Positions 23,937 to 37,359 are shown, numbered from the stretch's first letter. The stretch is 64,000 bases of DNA from Carallia brachiata (GCA_021464245.1 JADCRB010000042.1:868001-932000), one strand, 5' to 3'. Made by a program: numbers and translations. The notes: generated from the sequence alone by a model not told the origin.

Positions 23937-25798
23937 TCCTCCCTTAATTCTGATTCGGTCTTGCAGTCATTCACAACATCTGCTTCGCTTAACAGAATTT
24001 TCAAACTTCAATTTCATCATCAAAAATCTGCATCAAATCAACAATTTTATAATTTCAACTGGAACTTTGACTCTTCTTCAAACTGGTTCACAATATTCAA
24101 ACAAACTTTCAAAACTTTACTAACATGATAATCAGGAGTTTTCTTGACAATTATTCTTCTAAATTCTTGTGATCAATTTCAACATGACTATTGATTTTGT
24201 TTCGTCAATTCTTACTTAACCTTTCAATCCTTGAAGGAACTTATGACAAATGACTTTCAACAAGGTCTGAGACTTCATTCTCCACGACACACAGCCGTGA
24301 GATTGTAAAGTACTTTTACTCTACTTCTTAGTTTGTTTTCCAATCACACATGAAAAAACTGAAACAAGCTATCATTAGCTCTCGACTGAACAGAGCATCT
24401 TAACTCTCAACATAACATGTCCTTAACTCCGAACTCTTTTAGCTCCACAAGTCCTCACACGAGTTTTCTGATTAACTCTAACAAATACTTTCATCTGAAC
24501 ATTCACTAGTTATCGATTGCTAATAATTTCAAATCCCAATTCAACTCCTGAAATAATCTTTAAATTCAAATTTTCCTTCGCTTCAACTCAACTCTACCTT
24601 CTTCTTTTTGTTGTTTCATCGTTTCTTAACTGCTTCATCATTATCTTGACCTCCATGATTGCTTTGACGTATTTTTATTACTTTAATTAAAACTCTTCGC
24701 TTCTAACTCCACATAACTATTCTCTTCTTTACTTCTGAATTATCTGCAACTTCAAATCTTCTTTCTCTTCGTGACTGCTTCAAAGTTATTCCTAAAATTA
24801 GTCTCTCCACCTTTTTTTTTCTTCTTTATCTTTTTCTTCCTTCTCATACCCATAATTATTAGATCATCAAATTTCTTCCAACTTTTTGTATTTTTTACGC
24901 CTGTCAAATCTTTAAATCCATCAATAATTCTTTTCTTTCTTACTCTTTGTTTTTCCAATAATTCTTTATTACTCTCCTTTGAATTTTTTATTCTGACCCC
25001 TTATTTTTTTCTTTTTCTCTGATCTGCCTCCCTTTTGTTTATTTTCAATATGACCCCACTTTCTTTATTTTCTCAGATCTGCCCCTACTTCCTTGTTTTT
25101 TTTTTCTTTTTTTCTTTTCTTCCTCGATCAATCTGACCCCACCGTTCTATACCGGCGACGGGTGGCCGACTGACTCCGGCCGGTGATGACCTCTGGACGA
25201 CTCTTGAGGCGAACGGTGGTAGGGACCGCAAAAAACGGCTACTGGGCTGCCTAATCCGACGGGACAGAAGCGAAAGAGGACCGATGGCTTGGTCCGATCA
25301 CTTTTCGGCGATGAAACGACGCGTCCGAGGCTGGAAAACGAAGATGGGACGTCGGGGAGTTGTTTTCTGGTTATTTCGAGGTCCGTCGCCGAGTGAAGGA
25401 GGCGGAATCGACGATTGAAAGCGGCGGCTGGAACTTTCGGTCCTTGTAGATCCGGCAGTTTTCAGTGACTTTCCCGGCGCGTGAATGTCGGATTCTTGAA
25501 GATCGGCGGTCGGTGGTGCAGGGGACAGTGTCTGACGACGAACGACGACTGTGGCAGCGGCGCGTGCGGCGGTGAGTGGCGGTCGGCGATGGCTCTGGCA
25601 GAGATTCCGGCTGTTCTCCGGCAAATTCTTTTCCTTCGTTTTAGATCAGATATCTCTCACGATATCTGAAAACGACAATTTTGCTAGCATTTAACTCGAA
25701 CAAATCCAACATCAATTCCGTGATCGATCCTTATTTTCAATCAATCAAATCTGAAACTCAATGGCGGTGACTTCTCGATCGACAAGCTCTGATACCAC

Positions 25799-26056
25799 TG
25801 TTAGGTTTAATTAATTTAACACTACTAATTTATTAATTGAATAATGTCACACAACAATAATAAGAAGTACACACACTAATTATAATATCTCAATAAATAT
25901 GCTCATCAGCCACACAATAATTTGTGACTCTCAACTTCTTATATACTAGACTAACAACTTATATTCTGACTCTAACAATAAAAATATGACAAACTAATTA
26001 TAATTCTACTAAAACGATAAATCCTAATTTATAACGAATCTGAATTAACTTCAACA
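25799..26056 (-). repeat. 5' LTR of the minus-strand retrotransposon
   Basis: 258-bp terminal repeat with intact TG...CA ends, adjoining the tRNA-Met primer-binding site at 25786-25797. Confidence 0.9.
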
Positions 26057-26061
26057 TTGTC

Positions 26062-27690
26062 TAAAATATAATAATTATTATATTACAAAATTATAGACAA
26101 TAATGGAGACAAAAAAATTTTAGGCCATGACATTTATCCATTGCAACATTACGAGCCTAGGAAAACGATGATTAAAAAAAAAAAACATGAAAACCGGACA
26201 ATGTCTGTCGACCGGTCGATGTACCTTAAACCCTATTTGATTTCGGCCATCTGATCATTTCCTCCGCGCTAACCGCCTCCTTGGGCCAACTGCAAACAAC
26301 GAACCTGAATCCCCTTGGACCGGCCCTGGCCCTGGCCCCGGCTTCGGTTGTGAACACGGTTGGTAAGCTAACGTGGAAATCGAGTCGGGCTGACCTTTTG
26401 CTAATGCTACCTTTTAGCCTAGATCCACTGAAAGATGTCCTTTTTAATGTCAGACAAGTGAGGCTGACGTGACGGCTGTTAGCGTCAAAATGGGCTTTGA
26501 TCCTTGGAGCTCCACGGCAGGAGCAGTATGGGCCTGATATGTGCATGTTGTTTCTGAAATTGGTCCTCCATCCAAGTTCCGGACTCGAGTGATTGGATTG
26601 ACGCCCATTTGCCCCCCCCCCCCCAAATCAACTGGCGAATCCGACACTCTTTGGGTTTGGCAGTATCCCTTTGGGCCTTTCTTGCTTGGTCTATACTACA
26701 AAACATTCATAATCTTGAATATTGAATTTAATTTAATTAGTTAGAAATATGTACTTTTAACTCTTAAATTAGGGTTCAAATTCCAAAATTTCTGTTTTAC
26801 CTTTATCATTCTTTTACCATTAAGTTAACAGCTCTAATAGACCCAAACAAAAAAAAAAAAAACCAAATCTTCTCCTCATTGGGGATTCAGTTGGCCCAAG
26901 ACAAAAAATGATGAAAGAAATTCTTTAGACACCTCATTAGGATAAATTTAAATTTTTATTTAGATTGAAGATTTTAATACTTAAAATTGGTTATAAGATT
27001 TGTAAAAATGAAAAGAGTTACTCTCATTATAAAATTCATAACCAAAAGACTCCCTAATGAATAGATTAAAGAAATAACTAATAGGAAATTTATTAGCTCC
27101 CTTTTATGAATCATGATATGATGGTTAAAAAATCCGCCAAAACATGGTTTAGAACTCATTGGTCATCAACTTTACGTGATTTTTCATTTTTAATTTTTAT
27201 TTTCATATTAATTAGAAGTAGTGGGAGATCAGTTGTTTTGCATTATGCATTTAAATAGTAAAAGTTTTTTTAACCAATGTAAATAAGAGCTCTATTGCAC
27301 AATTTAATTTTAGATATAATCAAAATAATTATGTAATTCATTCAATATTTAATAATTTTTTTTTAATTCAATTAATCAACAACACATAATCCTACTTACA
27401 AAATCCTATTAAGTATGTCCCTTTAAATAATACGCAATTAATTGTTGAGTGAGATGCATTTAATTATTACACGGCTAGTACCTTTTAAATGGTGTTCGTT
27501 CTTCTTAACCAAATCATATTCTTGTCAAAAAAAAAATTAATTATAAATAATTATCACACAAATGTCATATGTACCAAGTAAAAATGTTTCCTTTTTATTG
27601 AGAATGCATTGTTGGAGCGTCCAAAATAGCTTATGTTTTAAGGACTTTTGCCACTTCTTAGTTCCTGGAGTTAATATACAAATAAATCTT
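26062..27690. other. Intergenic region with a GC-richer block
   Basis: No gene recognised. 26200-26690 is GC-richer and open in several frames on both strands, but none shows a known motif. It includes a run of 13 C at 26612-26624. The remainder is AT-rich. Confidence 0.45.
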
Positions 27691-27699
27691 CAACTTTCT

Positions 27700-28483
27700 C
27701 TCTTTTATCAAAGTTAGCGTGCGCAGCCCTTGCAATCGTGCGTCGATGGGAGGTTTCTGGTGTAGTCAGTCCTTCCAATGGCCGTTTAGTCACCCTTTGG
27801 TGGTGTTTCATCGTTCTCTTGCTTCTTAGTGGCTGGGTTGAGTCTTTTGTCCCTTAGCTGTCTAGTGTACATTGTCGTTCTGGGTTGGGCTTGTGTCTGT
27901 GTGTTCTCCCCTGCCCCCTCCGGTTGTCTTTGAGGTTGGAGGGGTGGGGGAGGTCTCCTTTTTGTGAGTACTGGTTGGGCCATGTACAGCTTGGGTGGGT
28001 GGTTCCTCTCAGGCAATGTGGTGGAGCCGATCCTTGGCAGCTGTTGTGTGGATGTGGGATTAGGATGTTTCGGTGCTGTGATTCTCCTGCCTGTTCCCTA
28101 AGATTCTCGCACATCTTGGCATTGGGATCACGTGGCTTTTGGTGATTTGTTGAAGCCTTCATGGCGGTTGCCATTTGATGGCGTTGTTGCTCACTACGGA
28201 GGTCGGTCACCGGTGCCTATCTCTTTCTATCTACGGAGGGGCCGTGGAGCAGTGTTGGTCTTGCCTAGGCCTGTGGGTCGGGTTTCTGTCTGGGCATGGG
28301 CCCAGGTTTTGTCAGGCCCCATGTGTCATGGTATGGTGTTGTCCTCCTTTGAGCCTTTAGAATGGACTTTGAATTGTGTGGTCAGTGGTTATCATGCATG
28401 TAATGGGTATTTTTGAGCTCTACCTTTATACTTTATGTTATTAATGCAATGCATCTTTTTTATTGTTCAAAAAAAAAAAAAAA
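27700..28483 (+). mobile_element. LINE 3'-end fragment with poly-A tail
   Basis: A G/T-rich segment with no recognisable protein ends in GTTATTAATGCAATGCATC, TTTTTTATTGTTC and 15 A (28469-28483). That is the usual shape of a plant L1-type LINE 3' end. Parts of its sequence, by eye, resemble the minus strand of the 7.8-8.8 kb retroposon. The 5' limit is uncertain and no target duplication was found. Confidence 0.6.
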
Positions 28484-29173
28484 GAACAAATCTGGCATTT
28501 ACTTCGAAAAAAGTAACAATTGTATCCCTGTAAAATTTTCTTGAAAAATCTAGCCTACCATTAATTCCGTCAAATGAAATCTGTTAAGAAACGTAGCACG
28601 ATGATTAGCTAAAAGTGCTGACCTGGAGAAATGAATACAGCCATATCGGTAGTTTTTGACAAGTGCCTAAATGGGCCTTTCCAGCACAAGCCCAAACACC
28701 CACTAATCTAATTAAACCTAAATCTTCAAAAGTTGACTGATTCACTAATTCTCTTTTTAAGTATAAACAATTTTAAAACTTTAACTAAAAAATTAAACCC
28801 CAAATTGCACAAAACACCAGTGTGGATCAACAGGTCATCACATCGGTGACACCACAATTAATGAGAAAAATCACCACACACTTACATGCCCGGCAGTATT
28901 TTCCGGTTCCTTAATTCCGTAAGCTTTCATAGGCATCGATGAGATAAAGATGCAAAGACACACACACCTATACACTTTCTCTCTGTGAACTACAACTAAA
29001 AGGCTTATGCCCGCCTTCACGCTCTCTTTTCTAACGTTTCAAACACTTATTTTTTCCTTTTTGTGGGTGAGATGTTGACGGGACAGCTTGAAATACAACA
29101 ATATACCCTATAAGATATAACTCAATTGATACTGGAGTCAATTTCTAAAACAGAAGGATACTAGGAATGAGTC

Positions 29174-31793
29174 CTATGATTCCAATTTCCCATTTTCCTC
29201 AACCATCTTTATTGGAGTTGGGGTGTTCTGTTTGCTGCTGGTTGCAATTTGTTCACCCACCTCAGACTTATGCCCTGCCCTGTACTTGTACCTGTGCGCT
29301 GAATATAGAAAAGCCAAGAAATTTATGGTGCTTAGAACTGTAAGAAGCCAGTAAAAGTAGTCGAACCTGCCAGTGTTTATATTCTGGTTTAGCCAGGATT
29401 CCCCTGTTTCTCCCTTTCCCGTTACTGATTTGACGATGTTGTTCAATATAGTTGCTGCAAAGCAGCCTAAGCCACCAGCAAGAGCAGCATAGGCAGACCC
29501 TATACTCCTCATTGCATCTGGGGCTTCCTCATAGAGAAATTCCAGTAATCCCACGAGGCAAAACACTTCCGCTATTCCAATCAGGCAATACTGGATAAGC
29601 AGCCAGTATACACTTAAATTTGGCATGGGGGTCAAGAAATTGAACTCAAATCCGTGTTTTATGGCATAATTTCTCCGATACCTCTCAAAAATCCGGCCCA
29701 TGCCACTGACATGATTGAAACTGCCAGGCCAATGCCTACCCTTTGAAGCTGAGAAGCACCATGAGGATGCCCAGTAATGCGCTGAGATATTGGGACGAAC
29801 ACCGAGTAATACAGACTTAATATAAGGAAGATGCTAAGGCCAGGAAACACAGGCATGCATGTTACTGGAAGCTTCAAATGTCCCAAGTGTGTGTTCATAG
29901 TATAGGCTTGCTGCACTGAGAGCGTCAGATACTCTGTAAGGACTACACTGAGCATTATTGTACATGCTGGTATCGGGATAAGTTTGATCAATATCTTGAC
30001 TTCCTCTACTTGAGTTACGGTGCAAAGCCGCCATGGGCTTGGATCGTTCCCATCTTCTTTCACTTGCAGAGCAGCCTTGTCCAAACATCTGCGGGGTCAA
30101 AAAGAGTCTCGGAGATCATGTTGATGAACATTTGACAAGTATGAAGGTAAATTGATCTAGGAGATTTCCATGTGAGTGCAGTCCTCCAAACAGCCCTCCC
30201 CCCAAGTAGGAGATGTATTTAAGGCTCACTGGATTAGCTCTTACTAGGGTGTAAGCTATTGAGTTTTAATGCACTCGAGCCAAAGTGAAATTCAGGCTAA
30301 CTTTGTGCAATTAGTTGAGATTGGCATTGCGACTATATTGCCTATATAAAAGGGTAGAAACAGTACCTGAAATCATCTGTATGAACTATCTTTCCACTAC
30401 CCTTTATGGCAGAATGCTTTCCAGTAACCTCGTAGAGGCCTACCAATTCGCTGCTGGAGAAAGGGGTATTTCTCTTCCGAAAGGCAGCAAACAGAACTTG
30501 GGCAACTCGTGTTAGGGGACTACCTCCAGGCAATCTGTGCCTGTATAGAGGAGTGCCAACAAAGAATAGTATGTTTGATAAACCCATAGCTACGGCCAAT
30601 GAACCAAAAGCATATCCCCATCCAAGTTTCATTTGAACATACACCACCAACGTGAAGGCCACTATAGCCCCAGTGGTTACAGACAGATAAAAGAAATTGA
30701 AAAACCTATCCAAGTGGGACTGGTAGTTTTTACTCCTTTCATCAAACTGATCTGCCCCGAATGAAGAAACACAGGGTCTTATTCCTGCGGCCCCAAATCC
30801 TGTCACATAAAGGACTGCGTAGAGGTATAGCATCTGCCATGGCTTCGCGGGCTCACAACCACCCAAAAGCAAGGATAACCGGTCACATTTATCCTGATTT
30901 GGCATGAACACGTCCATTGTTGCACATAAGGTTATACCTATCAGACCCTCCACGTGGGAACACAAAATACAGTCATTGTCAGGTTAGTTCAAGAGGCAAT
31001 TAGCTAGCAATAGAATGAAAATTCATGTAAGGATCTTACTGCAAGGTAGATTGTTGTGAAGATTGCTATTGTCCAATATCGACCAAGATAAGCATCTGCA
31101 ATAAAACCGCCAAGAACAGAGGAAGCTTGTGATATCCCTAGGAAGTTGTTGACAGCATTTGATGCACCGGTGAAGGGCCTATGCATGACATAAAACATAA
31201 AGGCCACCATATTAACCGAAAGGCCAAAATAAGCCATCCTCTCTGCCATTTCATTCCCTGTACAAACGAAGATCCAAGCTCTCTAAGAGTAGGGTGAATG
31301 ATATGGCCATGCAACTTATGCACCAACCAACTGTTGCTTTTTCAAACAGAAAGAAAATAAAGCTAATAGACGATGTTGCTCTAGCCAATGTTCTGGTATG
31401 ATTTTGGTCAACTAAATACATCAATTTTGGCCGAGCTGAGGGGAAATCTTTATTCATCAATGCAAAATTCATAAATTCAGGAGAGGACATCCGCAGTTTT
31501 ATCATCAGTCAAATATAAAATTCAATGGTAACCAAACGAAAAGCAACAGGCTTACCAAAAATGAACAAGGCAGCAATCCAGCCGCCTGTCTTAGAGAGAT
31601 CAGAAATAGGCTTCCCGCGGATGTTAACTGGCGTAGTTCCTACATTATAGCCACGACCAAATGCCGTCCGCCTGTTATCAGACTCCATGAAGTATATTCC
31701 AAGCTTCTTGCTCCGAGCTGAGTCAGATTTCCCATCAAAAGTGGCTGGCGTCTCTGGCAGACATTCAGGTGACTTGATTTCACTTTTGTCCAT
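29174..31793 (-). CDS. NPF6.1: NRT1/PTR-family (NPF6.1-type) transporter with one 1-nt frameshift
   Basis: Major-facilitator, proton-coupled transporter of the NRT1/PTR family (substrates in the family include nitrate and peptides; that of NPF6.1 is not established here). Coding exons: 31556-31793, 31040-31257, 30367-30947 and 29174-30088, all with GT-AG borders and consistent phases. Motifs: N-terminal IKSPE and TTPVNIRGKPISDLSKTGG; GNEMAERMAYFGLSVNM; FLGISQASSVLGGFIADAYL; GFGAAGIRPCVSSFGADQFD; VFVPISQRITG; and YWLLIQYCLIGIAEVFC. Exon lengths sum to 1952 nt, one short of a multiple of three. The frame breaks at 29687-29696, between SIMSVAWAG and IFERYRR, where one base is missing at a GG/ATTTTT run. 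Either this is a recent pseudogene or an assembly error; everything else is intact (about 650 residues if read through). A TTTACAG acceptor just upstream of the ATG suggests a 5' UTR intron. Confidence 0.93.
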
Positions 31794-31800
31794 CCCTCAA

Positions 31801-34482
31801 AAGTCCCTGTAAAAGCCAGCAACAGCAAATAATAACCTCTTTACCCAAGATTTAGCACAGAGTAAAACCTTAATATGGACACGCCTAAACTAGCAAAGAC
31901 CATGTCCTGATACTGAAAAGCAACACTCACCCAAAATAAAGCACTCTATATGTGACCATCCAAAGCCTACAAGAAGGTTCTGTTATTTCGAAAGCAGAGG
32001 AAGTACGAAACTCGAATAACAGTGAAAAAGGTGTTAAACAAAAAAAAAAAAGGAAAATTTGAGGGTCTGAGTGTCCAGCCTAGAGTTATTTTGTCAGGCG
32101 CTTCCAGTTGGCTATGAAACATACAGAAGAAACATTATGGTTCAACTTTCATGATCTTTTGAAAAAGCCAGCTAAATTAAGCTTCTCAATCTCAATTCTG
32201 ACAGAGAACACCAGGTGCATGAACTACCAACTGAAAATAAATGAAGCACCATGATTTCTCTCTCGTATGACAAAAGCCAATTCCCTCCCACACATAGAAA
32301 TAATACCCATTAATTAACTTCAAAGGAAAATGAACAGCCAATTTGAAAAAGGACAGTAAACATGCGTACCTCAAACTCCAAGGGGTGACTTTGAGTAGGA
32401 AGCTGAATTTCTATCTTTTTTTTCTCACACAAAAATAGGCACAGAGTAAAGAATAAGTAACAAAGATCCGTCTAAATATCTTATAGGGGACGTAGTCAAC
32501 GTGGGACTAAAGAGGGGATTTTATTTTGGTAACCGTACGCTTAGTAACACGAGTCCAAAGTGCAAATGGGAAGGCAATAAAGGACGTCCAACCAACTGGG
32601 TCAGGACCGATTGGCTGGAAATTAAATGGGATAGCCCATTAAAGAGAAAGGGACAGACGAACTGTGATGAGAGGCTGCATTAATGCCTGGCTGCTTCCAT
32701 CGTCTCAGTCAGTCGAGAACGGCAAAGACGGTGCATTTGGAAAAAAAAAAAAAAAAAGCTAGCAATACTAAGAAAGCAACATGAAAGCAATCACAAAAAA
32801 AATATCCATCAATTAAATTTATTTAGTTGTAAAATAAATAAAATTAAATATAAAAAATTATTTTATTATCACTTTATTATTCACATATTGCTCTTATGTA
32901 TTGTTATGTATTGCGTACGAAATGAAAATACGTTCAATTGCTGTCTTATTGCCAACTAACCCGAATTGGGATGGTCACGCTAGTAATCAATTATAATATC
33001 ACTTAATTGCTTACTAATCAAACTAATGCCACCCACTTACTCTCTCTCATCTCTCATCTCCCATCTCCCATCTCCCATCTGGCCATCTCCCATCTGGCCA
33101 TCTCCCGTCTGTCTCTCTCTAGCTCTCAAGAGTAAAGTCATCACCCACATGCATTGAGTAATGTGATGGCAAGAAGCGCGGGTATAGGCTTATTAAAGCG
33201 CCAAAAAACGGGTAGACATGGAGATTCCTCTGCGTTGCGCACTTAAATGCTTCGACGACAACAGCACCAGGCCACAGCAAACGTCAAACTACTTTTAAAC
33301 CCTCGCCAGTTCTTTTAAATCCAAAAGTGTTCTTAACTTCAGTTTGTGTACTTATATCAGTCCAGACTATACGAACTATGGAGCAAGGCTGGCTAGCTGC
33401 CTTGATTATAGCCTTTGTTTTGTTATTTGTTGGAAAAATGTTACTATTTAAATATTGGTAGCATGGATTGAATTGTTAAACAGTTAAAAATAAAATTATA
33501 TTTTCAAGACTGTACTAACAATCCGCCAAATGCACTTTCACACTTGTTAATTTCGAATTTGGTAGAGTATTGAAATGCTTGTAACTGTTTCCCGTAAAAA
33601 AAGAACTGCTGGAAGCAATTCTAAAGAGTCAAGGAGTAGCCTACATTTCTAGGTGATTTTTTGAGAGTCTTACACACCCCTCCTCTCTCCATCAAGTTGA
33701 ACGGGTCCAGTGCTTTCCTTCCTTCCTTCCTTCCTTTGTCCACATTTGTTTATTTCAATTTATGAAGAGAAGGCCCATGCGGCTATTTTCAACTAGAATT
33801 AGTCAACTTTGTACCAAAATGAAATTCATGAGTTGTTTTAGGCCTACGTTGTGATGATTGATGAGCAGGAGGGAGATCATGGCTCTGTAGGTGGCAGTCG
33901 ACCACTTATTAATTAATTAAAAAGTCTTTTTGGGTAATGGATAATAGGTATGCGATTACACATATACCTTTTTTTTTAGTTTAAAAAAATAATAAATTAT
34001 AAGTATAATAATTATAATATTTATAAATTAAATTAGAAGTTATTTGTTTACGTTTTAATTGAGTAAAAAAAAGGACTCATTTATTATGAGATGAAAATAT
34101 AAATTCAAACCAATAAAAAAAAATAAAAGAACACGCATCACCAATTATTTGAGACCACATCGAATGTCACGTGTATCAATACACACCCAAAATAGAAGTA
34201 AAAGTTTTTAGGCAGTATTGAAAGACAACTAAGCTTTTCTCTTATATTAATTACTACTCGTCGTTCGTCATTTTTCCTTTTTTTTTTTTTTATTCATTCA
34301 TAATATTAATCGTATACCCGCATGCCCAGTGTGAACACAACAGATCTAATTTGATAAATATGAAAGGTATTTATAACATAACTTATTCATTTAATTTAGA
34401 ACAGAACATGAGTTCAAAGTTTATGGAATCAAAAAATAGAAAATAATCAATCACTGATCACATCAGCTTTTTCTTCTGATCT

Positions 34483-34572
<90 letters not shown>

Positions 34573-35095
34573 TTAAACTCAATCTGCGTTTTGTGCAGAT
34601 TTTAAATATTTTATATATAAACACACACACACACACTAAAACTCAATCTGCGTTTTGTGCAGATTTTAAATTTTTTTTATGTAAAATTAATTAACTTTTT
34701 AATGCAAGACTTCAAACATTAGAATAGAAGTAGAAAAAATATCGTTAGAATTAACTATGCCTAAAAAAAGAGCTAAACTATAATATTTCTTTTCTCAAAA
34801 TTATATAACACGAAAAAAGCTAAATTATAATTAGATGCAATATACATGTCTTACTGATTTGCAAAGTGCAGTGCATTGTGCCTTTGGCTCGGAAGGAGCC
34901 TAGAGAAACGACAACACAAAATCTGAATTGTTAATCAATTTTAAATAGTTCTATATAAAACATACGAAGACAATTGCGACATGGTTTTTATGAAAATTTT
35001 ATATGAAAAGATAAGAAGAAAAGGACGGTGACGCCAAATTTGTGTCAATTGTCAAGAAAACTTTATCACCTCAATTACAGTCACTCTCGTGAAGT
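31801..35095. other. NPF6.1 upstream region and intergenic DNA
   Basis: Likely holds the NPF6.1 5' UTR intron (possible donor near 32368) and promoter. Further right are CT-rich repeats at 33043-33120 (CATCTCC units), a CCTT run near 33718-33735, and the compound microsatellite at 34482-34572. No further gene is seen. Confidence 0.5.
34482..34700. repeat. Compound CT/CA/TA microsatellite with a duplicated 63-bp unit
   Basis: (CT)n runs into (CA)n, (TA)n and (CA)n at 34482-34572. After it, AAACTCAATCTGCGTTTTGT and its continuation through GCAGATTTTAAAT occur at 34575 and again at 34638, a 63-bp period tandem duplication carrying its own (CA)n. Confidence 0.85.
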
Positions 35096-35455
35096 TTACG
35101 CTTTGTTTGGAATGCAAAAGGGATGAGGAGAGAAAATGAAGAGAAAGAAAGTGATGGGAAAGAAAGTAAATGGAGATAATGAAATTTTTTCTTATGTTAT
35201 TTGAAGTGATAAGAGAATAATGAGGAAATAAAGTAGAGAGAAAATTATGAATTGTTTAGATATGAGAAGAAAGTGAAGAGAAAAAAAATATTTTAATTAT
35301 AAATTACTAATATACCCCCAATTTAGTGACAATTGGATCACCATTTTTTAACCAATGCTAATTATAATTTTTTTTTTTTGTTTTTGGAAATCCTAATGTA
35401 CATACTTGTATAATCTATAAAACTAATTTGGACGTGTGATCTGTATATATATGTG

Positions 35456-35457
35456 TA

Positions 35458-35500
<43 letters not shown>

Positions 35501-35524
35501 TTATGTGATTTGTATATATATATG
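35456..35524. repeat. (TG)n(TA)n microsatellite in the Harbinger left arm
   Basis: TG and TA dinucleotide runs with GTATATATA variants, at the point where the left arm's similarity to the 47-kb element ends. Confidence 0.75.
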
Positions 35525-36282
35525 TGTATACATTCCAGCAAACTCTAATGGATGACGTGATTTTCACTGTGATTGGATATTGTTTATAAATGTAGTTGAT
35601 GAAAAAAAAATGATCTAAAAGGGTTGTCCAAATTTAACATCCCAAAGCAAAATCAAAAATGGATTCAAAATCTTCCCCTATCTCATCACTAGGTGCGTAA
35701 TTTAGTATCTCTATTTATTTATTACTTCAATTTTTTTTAGTGACACATAAGGGGCATCACCGTGATATTGGGGCTTGAGAATAACAAAAATGTTGGCCTC
35801 ACCGTTCTTATCATAGTTTGGGCAACGCACTATGGATATGTCCCATCACTAGGGGAGCAGAAACAGTCTGAGATAATAAATCAATTGTGAACAATCCACA
35901 ATTCCACACTCACAGGCAATCGCTCATGCATTGTAATTAATGACAATCTTACAGGTTTGGTTACATGCAATATCACAATAGGTAAGTTTGCGTGCTAACA
36001 CATACAGTTAACATTCATATATAGGGACGTTCCTATAAAATGCGACACAAAAGTGGACATCTATTCCCAAGCTCCCATACTTTATAGTACACAATACCTT
36101 AGTTACAGTTCATATCCGTCAGCTCCTGCTTACAGTTGATGCGAGACTCCAGCTACAAAATAAAAAAAAAAACCAAACAAACTAAGCAACAAATTCAATG
36201 CTTGCAAGCAACAGCATATTAAGAATACAGTGCAATTAAAAATGTTTACCTGTAAGTCTTCAATCTCTGTGGCAGTCTTACA

Positions 36283-37359
36283 TCAAGAACCATTCATAAG
36301 TTCTATTAAGAATTCAAAGCGAAACTCCTCTAGAACTCTAAAAACTTGTCGTGCTGCCACTTGATTGGTTGTTAAGAATATATACGCATCGCGTAAAATA
36401 TTTGGAGTCACCTGCATGGCCTGCAATGCTTCATAGATTTCTTTCTCCGGATACACATGGGGTCGACTGCTCTCCAAAATATTAAGCGATCGCTCCAACA
36501 GGCCACCCTTAGCAATGTCATTACTCTTATCCAATGCTCTGGACACATTTTCAACAAATTCATTACTTTTCTCTAATGCCTTCGTGACATTGTCCATCCC
36601 CATATTCATCTTTTCATATTGATTTTCCAACATTTCCATCATTGCCGCTTTGCATTTTGTTCCTATAGAGGATGTCCCTATAGAGTTCGCAGACGTGGTC
36701 TGGTCAGGACTGAAGGTAGTCGGGTTGGCACTACAATGTCCGATCTCGTCAGCAAGGAAGTCAGCTGAAGACATCATCATGGGGTCACTGAAAGTATTCA
36801 GGTCAAAAAAAGCACTACTCTCTTCAGTTTGCCATTGTCTGCACTTCTCTCTTGCACTAAATGCGTGCTCTCCCGTTGCTCTATCTTCTGCAAAGAGCTC
36901 ATAGAGCTTATCATAGTTTGGGATTGGAGTGCGCAACCATTTCCTTGCTATCGGTTTCTCCTGCATGTTGTCAGTAATGGTAAATATGACATACTTTTAC
37001 CAGCAACAATAACTAATTTTAGTATGCTTGCCATATGTGCTTACCATGATTAGTTGCTCCCAAACTTCAGTTGTAACTTCAAACATTTTCGTGACTGAGT
37101 TCCATGCAAACCCACTAAGGCCATCAAACAAATCTTTGCACTCGTTGAAACGACCTTTCAAACTCTTCAACCTGTTCTTAAAATGGTTTTTCTCAATAAT
37201 TGGGCCAAATCGATAGCGCAATGCTTTCACCACATTCGCATATGCTGTTGTAGTAAATGTCTCATCTTGTCTGTTACCCTTATGCTGTTCCTCAAGCAAG
37301 CAGTCTAGCAGCATATTATCCATATCAGAGGTCCACTGTAAATTTCTTGCTTGATCCAT
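36283..37359 (-). CDS. Harbinger-associated Myb/SANT-like DNA-binding protein
   Basis: Two exons, 37045-37359 and 36283-36960 (993 nt, 330 residues), joined at ATCATG|GTAAGC and CATGCAG|GAG. The start is the first ATG (37359); the frame runs upstream to about 37410 without a better one. The N-terminal half has the trihelix/Myb-like fold typical of Harbinger partner proteins: LQWTSDMDNMLLDCLLEEQ, FKNRLKSLKGRFNECKDL, FAWNSVTKMFEVTTEVWEQL. The segment KWLRTPIPNYDKLYELFAED follows. A C-terminal region of heptad-like character (MLENQYEKMNMGMDNVTKAL) is followed by a Harbinger-style tail. In the superfamily such a protein enters the nucleus with the transposase and binds the subterminal repeats. 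Some host genes of this family exist, but position inside the element's TIRs assigns it here. Confidence 0.87.

Larger units (their letters stand above)
23679..26056 (-). mobile_element. Non-autonomous LTR retrotransposon (TRIM/LARD-like, Copia-type PBS)
   Basis: Two 258-bp direct repeats, 23679-23936 and 25799-26056, align without gaps. By eye there are about 22 differences, roughly 91% identity, mostly transitions. On the minus strand each begins TGTTGAAG (or TATTGAAG) and ends CCTAACA. One base inside the 5' LTR (right side) is TGGTATCAGAGC (25786-25797), the initiator-tRNA-Met primer-binding site. Directly before the 3' LTR is the polypurine tract AAGGGAGGA (23937-23945). Flanking bases TTCTC (23674-23678) and TTGTC (26057-26061) are a one-mismatch 5-bp target duplication. 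The 1.86-kb interior has no gag, protease, integrase or reverse transcriptase that I can recognise. It has only a GC-rich leader-like block near the primer site and pyrimidine-rich filler. It would need proteins in trans. Confidence 0.9.

Noticed and set aside
25298..25669. GC-rich frames near the LTR element's primer-binding site
   Set aside because: Arg/Pro/Ser-rich low-complexity translation of the leader region; no gag-type motif such as a zinc knuckle.
26226..26706. Open frames on both strands in the GC-richer block
   Set aside because: Overlapping frames in several phases with no family feature; includes a C13 run.
35099..35700. Left arm as a separate MITE like the 47-kb one
   Set aside because: No right terminus with a matching duplication was found near 35.7 kb, whereas the TTA-flanked partner terminus is at 43466.
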